From the NCBI GenBank assembly GCA_021323255.1, contig JAJTCL010000070.1, positions 1-17,237 on the forward strand: a stretch of DNA of 17,237 nucleotides. The letters are read 5' to 3'. Source of the DNA: Propionibacteriaceae bacterium (GTDB lineage Bacteria; Actinomycetota; Actinomycetes; Propionibacteriales; Propionibacteriaceae). Shown piece by piece: positions 7,832 through 13,327 of the stretch; position 1 is the first letter of the stretch, and the number at the start of each line of letters is the position of its first letter. The notes beneath the pieces are model-generated. The model did not search any database and was not told the DNA's origin. It was given only the letters and a program-made list of their open reading frames with translations. A program made the translations under genes and the position numbers.

Positions 7832-9232
7832 TTAATGAGGCGCGAACTCGTTGCGCACTACGCCGATCCGCAGCGAGGTGAGCACGCCGAGCAGCGCGAC
7901 GACGGCCATTGACAGCTCGACGATGCCAAACGTCAAGGCGAGGTTGCCGCTCGGCTGCAACGCAGCGAAAACCGTGCCAGCGAGGCCGACGAAGATACCG
8001 GAGCCGAGGGCGTCGTACACGTTGAGCGAGGAGGCGTTACGGCCCTGCTCAGCTGCGGTCGACAAGGTCATCGCAGCCAAGGAGGTGCTGGAGGTCGCAA
8101 GTCCCATGCCGAGGCCGGCGAAGATCCAGCTCACCGCAACCAAGACGTACGGAAGTGTCGGAACGAAGGCGATCAGGCCGACGAGCGCCAACCCCAGGGC
8201 CACCGACCAGCAGCCCAATGTGATCAGCACGTCACGTCGAACGCGCAGCCACGGTCGCGCCTGCAGCCAGGAGCCAGCAGTCCAACCGACGGCACCGACG
8301 GTCAATACGGCGCCCGCTTGAAACAGCGGAACTCCTCGCTGCTCAACCAGCATCAGCGGCACGAAGACCTCACCACCGAAGAAGGCGCCAGCGAGCAACC
8401 CACGCGTTTGAATAACCTGCGAGAGGCCACGAGGGAATCTCAAGAATCTGGGTGGCATGAGCGGTGGCAGCGCCACGAGAAGACCGGACAGACCGCCAAT
8501 TACGAGCACGACCGTGACCCAGTCCGATCGCTGACCCGCGAGTTGCAGCACGGCGGCGGCCACGGCAAGGAGTCCGGCAGCCCACAATGGCGCGGGTTTC
8601 TGCGCATCGGGGTCGCTTGGCTGGTGCGAGCGCATCATACGGAGCAGGCTCGGTAACGCCATTGCGCCGCCGAATATCACCAGAGGAATCACCGCGAAGA
8701 ACACCCAGTGCCAGCTCAAATTCTGGGTAAGCCACGCCGCCGCCGGCGGCCCGACGAATGACGGCAGCACCCAGGCAGTGGAGATGTAGGTGAACATCTT
8801 GGGCCGCTGTCTCCGACTGAAGGCCATGGCGACACAGACGTAAATTGCCACGTTCATAGCGCCGCTGCCCAGTCCCTGGACAAGCCGACCCGCGAGCAGT
8901 TGGAGGAAGTGTTGAGCTGTGCCTGCCACTACCAGTCCGGCCAGGAAGATCACCAGACCAACCAGGAGCGGTTTAGCTGGTCCGATCCGGTCGCTGAGCC
9001 GGCCACACACCACGGTCGCGAACAGCATTCCGATCAGGAACAGTGAAAACGCCCAGGCGTATTGCCTCAGGCCGGCCAGCTCACGGGCTGCCACAGGCAT
9101 CGCAGTCGCCACGGCGATGGTCTCGAAGGCGATGGCAACGACTGTGGCGCAGAGGCCTATGGTGAGTGCACGCTGGGAGACCTTGGGCGCAGCAACCTCG
9201 GCGTGGTCGCGCGAGGTCTGCTGCGTGGCCAT
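7832..9232 (-). CDS. MFS transporter, probable 14-helix efflux type
   Basis: This 466-residue major facilitator protein has about 14 predicted membrane segments, the layout of the DHA2 (EmrB/QacA) drug:proton antiporters. Visible family features are FETIAVATAMPVAA in helix 1, motif A (GRLSDRIGPAKPLL) after helix 2, GRLVQGLGSGAMNVAIYV in helix 4, the Gly/Pro motif VLPSFVGPPAAAW in helix 5, and WHWVFFAVIPL at helix 6. Helix 1 lacks the Asp often found in drug exporters and has Glu-Thr instead, so the substrate is uncertain. The ATG at 9232 is preceded by a weak GGTGAG. No TetR- or MarR-type regulator lies beside it. The divergent space to DUF3039 carries an inverted-repeat element that may affect both genes. 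Confidence 0.88.
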   Translation of the reverse strand: MATQQTSRDHAEVAAPKVSQRALTIGLCATVVAIAFETIAVATAMPVAARELAGLRQYAWAFSLFLIGMLFATVVCGRLSDRIGPAKPLLVGLVIFLAGLVVAGTAQHFLQLLAGRLVQGLGSGAMNVAIYVCVAMAFSRRQRPKMFTYISTAWVLPSFVGPPAAAWLTQNLSWHWVFFAVIPLVIFGGAMALPSLLRMMRSHQPSDPDAQKPAPLWAAGLLAVAAAVLQLAGQRSDWVTVVLVIGGLSGLLVALPPLMPPRFLRFPRGLSQVIQTRGLLAGAFFGGEVFVPLMLVEQRGVPLFQAGAVLTVGAVGWTAGSWLQARPWLRVRRDVLITLGCWSVALGLALVGLIAFVPTLPYVLVAVSWIFAGLGMGLATSSTSLAAMTLSTAAEQGRNASSLNVYDALGSGIFVGLAGTVFAALQPSGNLALTFGIVELSMAVVALLGVLTSLRIGVVRNEFAPH

Positions 9233-9297
9233 CTCACCAGTTCACCACCTCTAGCCGGCTCGAGGTCAATTCGATTTGCGCGAGGACTGACTGCGCT

Positions 9298-9392
9298 GCG
9301 CAAACATCCCACGCTGCGCGGGATCCCCACGCTGTGCGTGGCGTGCATGCATGTACAGCGCCAATACCCCACGTAGCGTGGGATGTTTGCGC
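9298..9392. repeat. 95-bp inverted-repeat element in a divergent promoter region
   Basis: The outer arms (9298-9322 and 9368-9392) are 25 nt long and complementary at 23 positions. The left arm begins GCGCAAACATCCCACGCT and the right arm ends AGCGTGGGATGTTTGCGC. Inside lie three related small hairpins: an imperfect CCCACG-CTG-CGCGGG near 9308-9322, CCACGC-TGT-GCGTGG at about 9326-9340, and CCCACG-TAG-CGTGGG at 9368-9382. A further TTTGCGCG lies at 9275-9282, outside the element. The right end sits 11 nt before the -10 box of DUF3039 and so covers its -35 region. It could be a miniature mobile or REP-like element, or a multi-site operator. Confidence 0.72.
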
Positions 9393-9403
9393 GCCGGGCT
9401 GTC

Positions 9404-9409
9404 TAGACT
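9404..9409 (+). promoter_or_regulatory. -10 box of probable leaderless promoter, DUF3039 gene
   Basis: TAGACT within CTAGACTGAC ends 7 nt before the GTG at 9417, with no ribosome site between. This spacing puts transcription initiation at the start codon. The same CTAGnCTGAC core precedes the genes at 9736 and 12044. Confidence 0.6.
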
Positions 9410-9416
9410 GACAACC

Positions 9417-9686
9417 GTGAGTCAGCAACTGAGCCCAGGCTCCCAGACGATTGTCGACGAGCGCACCCAGGAGCGCCCCGACCACCGCGTTGAGGAGGGC
9501 GATCATGAGCGCTTCTCCCACTACGTGCCGAAGGACAAGCTGACCGAAGCCATGGTGATGGGCACCCCGGTAGTCGCACTCTGCGGCAAAATATGGGTAC
9601 CCAGCCGCGACCCAGAGCGGTTCCCAGTGTGCCCGGAATGCAAGGAGATCTGGGAGTCTCTAGAACCCGGCGGCGACGGTAACTGA
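9417..9686 (+). CDS. DUF3039 domain-containing protein
   Basis: The protein has 89 residues from the GTG at 9417. Upstream in-frame codons would add about 22 residues read through the inverted-repeat element and lack family resemblance, so the GTG is preferred. The conserved actinobacterial DUF3039 core is clear: EEGDHERFSHYVPKDKL, then GTPVVALCGKIWVPSRDP and FPVCPECKEIW. The Cys of ALCG together with CPEC looks like a zinc-knuckle or redox site. Members are small, soluble and nearly universal in actinomycetes, and their function is unknown. The histidine phosphatase gene follows 49 nt downstream on the same strand but appears to have its own promoter. Confidence 0.85.
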   Translation: MSQQLSPGSQTIVDERTQERPDHRVEEGDHERFSHYVPKDKLTEAMVMGTPVVALCGKIWVPSRDPERFPVCPECKEIWESLEPGGDGN

Positions 9687-9723
9687 CACGTCGACCTCTG
9701 CTGCGCTCCACGACGCGTACCTC

Positions 9724-9729
9724 TAGTCT
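9724..9729 (+). promoter_or_regulatory. -10 box of probable leaderless promoter, phosphatase gene
   Basis: TAGTCT within CTAGTCTGAC ends 6 nt before the ATG at 9736, with no ribosome site. Seven of the ten core bases fit the TAnnnT plus CTGAC pattern shared with 9404 and 12032. Confidence 0.6.
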
Positions 9730-9735
9730 GACGCC

Positions 9736-10260
9736 ATGGATTCCGAGGTCAACATCGGGCGAACGCTGGTGCTCGTCCGACACGGCAAGTCCTCGTGGGA
9801 TTACGACGTCGATGATCATGAGCGGCCACTGTCCGGCCGTGGGCGTCGGGACGCTGAGGCACTCGGCCGGTTGCTCAGCCAGCGATCACTGCATCCTGAC
9901 CTGGTGCTCTGCTCGGATGCGACGCGTACCAAGCAGACTTGGGACTACGCCAAGGCGGGCGGCGCCACCGCCGGCGCGATTGAGTACCTCCGCGACATTT
10001 ATCACGCCTGGGTGCCGGAGCTGCTGGCGATGATCCGCGATGTTCCTGACGAAATCCACACCTTGCTTGTGCTCGGACATGCACCCGGCATCCCAGACTT
10101 GGTCGAGCACCTGTGCGTCCGAACGGACTCGCCGGATTGGACGCAGATGGACAACAAGTTCCCGACCAGCGCGCTCGCTGTGGTGAACGTGCCCGGGCCA
10201 TGGGCCGAACTCGGGAAAGGTCGCGCAGAATTGGCCAATTTCATCGTGCCGCGCGGCTGA
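9736..10260 (+). CDS. Histidine phosphatase family protein, SixA-like
   Basis: This is a 174-residue member of the small branch of the histidine phosphatase (phosphoglycerate mutase-like) superfamily. The catalytic RHG motif is LVLVRHGKSSWD with His16, followed by the typical DDHERPLSGRGRRDAEALG. Arg64 of SDATRTKQTW and His115 of LVLGHAPGIPDLVEHL complete the usual phosphate pocket. SixA in E. coli removes phosphate from a histidine phosphotransfer protein. Here the target is unknown, and a small-molecule phosphatase role is equally possible. There is no signal peptide or membrane segment, so it is cytoplasmic. It converges on the DUF559 gene across a hairpin at 10278-10309. Confidence 0.88.
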   Translation: MDSEVNIGRTLVLVRHGKSSWDYDVDDHERPLSGRGRRDAEALGRLLSQRSLHPDLVLCSDATRTKQTWDYAKAGGATAGAIEYLRDIYHAWVPELLAMIRDVPDEIHTLLVLGHAPGIPDLVEHLCVRTDSPDWTQMDNKFPTSALAVVNVPGPWAELGKGRAELANFIVPRG

Positions 10261-10277
10261 CCTCCCTCATTTCCTGA

Positions 10278-10309
10278 CGCTCGATTCGCTTCCAACAGCG
10301 TGTCGAGCG
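10278..10309. terminator. Candidate bidirectional terminator hairpin
   Basis: CGCTCGA (10278-10284) pairs with TCGAGCG (10303-10309). Across a 2x2 internal loop, CGCT (10287-10290) pairs with AGCG (10297-10300) around a 6-nt loop. It lies in the 56-nt gap between two convergent stop codons, which is where a shared terminator is expected. No T-run follows on either side, so efficiency is doubtful. Confidence 0.5.
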
Positions 10310-10316
10310 CTCAAGC

Positions 10317-10892
10317 TCAAACCAGCGTCACTTTTTTGGAGATCAATGCCTGAAGGATTACGGCAACGACGACGTCAGGGTGGTCTCGGAGCATCCGCCA
10401 GGTGAAGCGCAGTACCAGCCAGCCATTCGCGACGAGCGCGTTCTGCCGCCAACGATCCGATTCGAAGAGATCTTCGTCGTCTTCGTGTAGGCCATCTATC
10501 TCGATGGCAAGTTTGAGATGCGGGAATGCGATGTCGATGTAGTAGATGCGGCCTTCGAGGACTACAGGGAAGTTTGTCCTCCAACCGGTGAGTCCCGCAC
10601 CGCGCAGAATCCGGTGAGCGAGACGCTCCGCCGCCGACCCGGGTTCGTTCCTGGAGTCGATGAGTAACTTAAGTCGTTGTTGGTTGCCGAGGCGGTTAGG
10701 AGTCAGGCGAAGGGCCTGATACATCCCTTCCAACGTTGCCGCTCGGGTACGGAGCGCGATATCGATCGCATCCGCGCAATCGAACGTGGCAAGGTCGATG
10801 GCACTCAGCGGCGGCGCCGTATACAGCAGGCCAGCACGCTCGACGACCAGCTCGGCAGGACGCCCGCTGCTTATCGTGCGGAGCAAACACAA
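10317..10892 (-). CDS. DUF559 domain (Vsr-like nuclease fold) protein, possibly N-terminally truncated
   Basis: The protein has 191 residues from a TTG at 10892. The C-terminal half is a DUF559 domain of the PD-(D/E)xK/Vsr nuclease-like fold: SAAERLAHRIL, then YYIDIAFPHLKLAIEIDG with acidic residues Asp120 and Glu131, then ESDRWRQNALVANGWLVLRFTW. The N-terminal part resembles only the end of the helical region that precedes this domain in the usual 280-300-residue actinobacterial members (AIDLATFDCADAIDIALRTR). The winged-helix start of those proteins is absent. The upstream frame closes with a stop at 10947-10949 and shows no further homology. A TACTGT box 7 nt before the TTG could allow leaderless initiation. 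Function is unknown, and it may be a decayed copy. Confidence 0.7.
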   Translation of the reverse strand: MCLLRTISSGRPAELVVERAGLLYTAPPLSAIDLATFDCADAIDIALRTRAATLEGMYQALRLTPNRLGNQQRLKLLIDSRNEPGSAAERLAHRILRGAGLTGWRTNFPVVLEGRIYYIDIAFPHLKLAIEIDGLHEDDEDLFESDRWRQNALVANGWLVLRFTWRMLRDHPDVVVAVILQALISKKVTLV

Positions 10893-11007
10893 ACTGTGGA
10901 CAGTACGAGAAGTGAGAGGTATCGGCTGTGGATGACGAGACTTCCCTCATAAATTGATGCGCGTTCAGTCAAGTCGCCACGACACGCCGGAAGCTGAGCA
11001 ACCAGCG

Positions 11008-11985
11008 TCAGTTTCTGAGGGAGGCGTGGACGACCAAGTCGGCAACGAAGGCGAGCTTCACGATCACTGGCTGTGCCAAGACAAACGGGTAGAGGTCGGG
11101 GCGGCCCAAGCTGCGGTTGATCTGATTCAGGCCCTTGGTCAGCGGCAACCAGGTCCGCGCAATCAGCTCAGCCATCGGCGTCTCGAGCGGACCAACCCGT
11201 TGCTGGTCTGCGATGAGCCCGAACTCCTGCGCCGTTTGCAACGTGTCGGCAATGTGCAAGAAGTGTCCAAACACTTCCGCAAAGTCCTCGAGCGGGTGCA
11301 TGGTCGCATACGCACTGATGAAGCGGTCCTGCCAGTCGTGGCCGGACCCAGTCGAATAATGCCGCTGCAGCGCCTCCTCATAGGAGGTGCTTTCGTCTCC
11401 GAACAGAGCGCGGAACTCGTCGCGGCGGTCGGGGATGAGCGCAAGCAGTTCGCAGTAGTAGTGACCGATCTCGTGGCGAAAGTGCCCAAGAACGGTCCGG
11501 TAGGGCTCGTCCATGCTCTCGCGAAGCGCCTCACGGTGAGCATCGTTGCTCTCGGCCAGGTCAAGGGTGATGATCCCGTTCTGGTGGCCCGTCATGATCT
11601 TCCCTTGGCTGCTGGAGAGCAGGTCGAATGCAAGTCCAACGTGGCCGTCGCTCACCTTGATCGGGAGCTGGAGCTCGTCGAGGCCGAAGATCAGCCGGCG
11701 CTTGGCGGATTCGGCAACCCAGTACTGCCCTAGCCCCACCAGGTCACCATCGGCTGGCCGGGTCCTGGTCAACATGCAGCTGAAGCACAGGCCGAATGCC
11801 GAGGCCGGATCCGCGATCCAGTTGCACCCGCAGCGGTTGAGGTTGGCGCAGATTGGACGGTCAGCACTGACGGCCGCCATAGTGCCTTGACCGCGCGAGT
11901 ACCCGACCGGGGTGCCACATGTCACGCACAGAGAGTTCTCGAAGAACAGCTCGGCACCGCAGACCTCACAGTGAAAAACGCGCAC
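11008..11985 (-). CDS. Zinc-ribbon metallopeptidase, COG4307 / Peptidase_Mx type
   Basis: The protein has 325 residues from the GTG at 11985. The frame extends 8 codons upstream to a TTG, but family members begin at MRVFHCxxCG, so the GTG is chosen. An N-terminal zinc ribbon uses Cys6, Cys9, Cys20 and Cys23. A second Cys cluster follows (Cys46, Cys52, Cys54, Cys67, Cys70). The peptidase core has HFRHEIGHYY, with zinc ligands His171 and His175 and catalytic Glu172. Downstream, HPLEDFAEVFGHFLHI (230-245) probably supplies the third ligand. There is no signal peptide, so it acts in the cytoplasm. The substrate is unknown. It is transcribed divergently from the VOC gene. The transglutaminase/ATP-grasp operon begins just beyond that gene, a neighbourhood that hints at shared function. 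Confidence 0.85.
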   Translation of the reverse strand: MRVFHCEVCGAELFFENSLCVTCGTPVGYSRGQGTMAAVSADRPICANLNRCGCNWIADPASAFGLCFSCMLTRTRPADGDLVGLGQYWVAESAKRRLIFGLDELQLPIKVSDGHVGLAFDLLSSSQGKIMTGHQNGIITLDLAESNDAHREALRESMDEPYRTVLGHFRHEIGHYYCELLALIPDRRDEFRALFGDESTSYEEALQRHYSTGSGHDWQDRFISAYATMHPLEDFAEVFGHFLHIADTLQTAQEFGLIADQQRVGPLETPMAELIARTWLPLTKGLNQINRSLGRPDLYPFVLAQPVIVKLAFVADLVVHASLRN

Positions 11986-12031
11986 GATCGCCCACTTTGC
12001 CAGGAGCAAGGCTACGAATCTCGAGCGGGTC

Positions 12032-12037
12032 TAGCCT
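12032..12037 (+). promoter_or_regulatory. -10 box of probable leaderless promoter, VOC gene
   Basis: TAGCCT within CTAGCCTGAC ends 6 nt before the ATG at 12044 and no ribosome site intervenes. It is the third instance of the same core in the window. Confidence 0.58.
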
Positions 12038-12043
12038 GACTAA

Positions 12044-12430
12044 ATGATCACCGCTCTGCACGCATTGCTCTACTCAGAGGATCCGCCGGCCACCCGAGCG
12101 TTCCTCCGCGACATCCTCGGCTGGCCTTACCTGGAGGACACCAACTCCGAGCCCGGCTGGCTGATCTTCCGGTCCGGCCCAAGTGAGCTTGGCGTTCATC
12201 CGAATAGCTGGACCTACGGTGGCGAGTCGAGGAGAGTGCCGATCCATCACGAAGTGTCGCTGATGTGTGATGACCTGGCCGCAACCATGCGTGAGCTGTC
12301 GGCGAAGGGAGCTGAGTTTACGGGCGACCCGGTCGACGAAGGATTCGGCCTCTGTGCCAGCCTCCGGGTTCCAGCGGCCGGAGAGATCTTGCTCTACCAG
12401 CCCAGCTATGCGCCGTCATACGCCTTGTAG
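12044..12430 (+). CDS. VOC (glyoxalase/bleomycin-resistance fold) family protein
   Basis: This 128-residue protein has the paired beta-alpha-beta-beta-beta units of the vicinal-oxygen-chelate fold. The first is ALHALLYSEDPPATRAFLRDILGW, ending in WLIFRSGPSELGVHP. The second is HHEVSLMCDDLAATMRELSAKGAEF, ending in GEILLYQP. His6 and the Glu of GEILLYQP occupy usual metal-ligand places, but the other ligand positions are unclear, so enzymatic activity is not assured. Family members include glyoxalases, dioxygenases and drug-binding resistance proteins, and nothing here points to one of these. It is convergent with the transglutaminase gene (22 nt between stops). Confidence 0.85.
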   Translation: MITALHALLYSEDPPATRAFLRDILGWPYLEDTNSEPGWLIFRSGPSELGVHPNSWTYGGESRRVPIHHEVSLMCDDLAATMRELSAKGAEFTGDPVDEGFGLCASLRVPAAGEILLYQPSYAPSYAL

Positions 12431-12451
12431 CCGACCCGCCTGGTAGGGAGG

Positions 12452-13327
12452 TTATGCCTCCGCCATATCGACCGAGACCTCCATTTCGGATTTCTTGGCC
12501 TCGGTGAAGATCACGCCCTTGACCGGCGGCACGTCGCCGTAGTCGCGACCCCACGCCACCGTCGCGTGTGAATCGTCCACGAGGCGGTCATTGGTCGGAT
12601 CGAGGTAGAGCCAGCCAGCACCTGGAACCCAGCAGCCGGCCCAGGCATGGCTGGCAGCCGCACCGACCAGCCGCGGCTTGCCCGGTGGCGGACGGGTGGC
12701 CAGGTAGCCGCTGACGTAACGGCCAGCCAGGCCCAGCGAGCGCAGGCAGGCCACCATGAAGTGGGCAAAGTCTTGGCACACCCCGGTCCGTTTCTCCAGC
12801 AGCTCGGAGATCTTGGTACGCAGTGTGGTGGAGCCCGATTTGTACGTGAAATCGCGGTGAATGCGTTGCATCAGCTCAACCGCGGCTTCGCCAATCGGGC
12901 GGCCGGCTGGGAACGACAGTCGGGCATAGTCCTCAATCGACGGGGGGACATCGACATAAGGCGACTGGAAGGTGAAGTCCATCGCCTCCCACGCGTCCCC
13001 GTCGTGCTCTCGCTCCCGAGGCTGCGCCCACTCCCATGGCGCTGCCAGGGCCTCCGGATCCAGCTCATTCACTCCGATGTCGACCAGGCTGGTCGAGGTC
13101 ACGACCAGCCTGGTATGGGGCTGGACGACATGAAAAAAGCCCTTGGCATTGCCATACAAGTCAATGTGTCGAAACAGGTCCGCCGGCTCAGGCTCGATCG
13201 CGATCTCGTTGGCTACACAGGTCTGCCACCCCAGATCACGCGGACGCAAGTGAAACAGACCGTAGCTCCCGGTGACATCGGAGTCATAGGTGTACGTCGT
13301 GCGATGTTCGATGCGGTAGGTCGTCAT
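12452..13327 (-). CDS. Transglutaminase-like cysteine peptidase/amidase
   Basis: This 291-residue protein has the N-terminal transglutaminase_N domain (MTTYRIEHRTTYTYDSDV, then FHLRPRD) and a C-terminal transglutaminase-like catalytic domain. The triad is intact: Cys184 in EKRTGVCQDFAHFM, His227 in AASHAWAGCWV, and Asp243 in WLYLDPTND. Bacterial proteins of this group (COG1305) are thought to act mostly as peptidases or amide hydrolases, without signal peptide here, hence cytoplasmic. It is the last gene of a three-gene coupled unit: its ATG overlaps the stop of the ATP-grasp/alpha-E gene by 4 nt (ATGA). That arrangement suggests it processes or removes what the ATP-grasp ligase makes. The substrate is not known. 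Confidence 0.92.
   Translation of the reverse strand: MTTYRIEHRTTYTYDSDVTGSYGLFHLRPRDLGWQTCVANEIAIEPEPADLFRHIDLYGNAKGFFHVVQPHTRLVVTSTSLVDIGVNELDPEALAAPWEWAQPREREHDGDAWEAMDFTFQSPYVDVPPSIEDYARLSFPAGRPIGEAAVELMQRIHRDFTYKSGSTTLRTKISELLEKRTGVCQDFAHFMVACLRSLGLAGRYVSGYLATRPPPGKPRLVGAAASHAWAGCWVPGAGWLYLDPTNDRLVDDSHATVAWGRDYGDVPPVKGVIFTEAKKSEMEVSVDMAEA

Noticed and set aside
9308..9382. Repeated CCCACGC units considered as a CRISPR array
   Set aside because: There are only three short, diverged, palindromic units with unequal spacing, no identical repeats of 28 nt or more, and no cas genes.
10895..10935. Cluster of DnaA-like boxes considered as a replication origin
   Set aside because: There are only two imperfect sites, no AT-rich unwinding region, and no dnaA, dnaN or rpmH genes nearby.
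10954..11733. 259-residue open frame antisense to the metallopeptidase
   Set aside because: It lies opposite the HExxH peptidase, whose motifs are intact, and shows no domain of its own.
12447..12461. GGAGG-TTATG-CCTCC stem at the convergent VOC/transglutaminase ends, considered as a terminator
   Set aside because: The stem is only 5 bp, overlaps the transglutaminase stop codon and coding end, and has no T-run.
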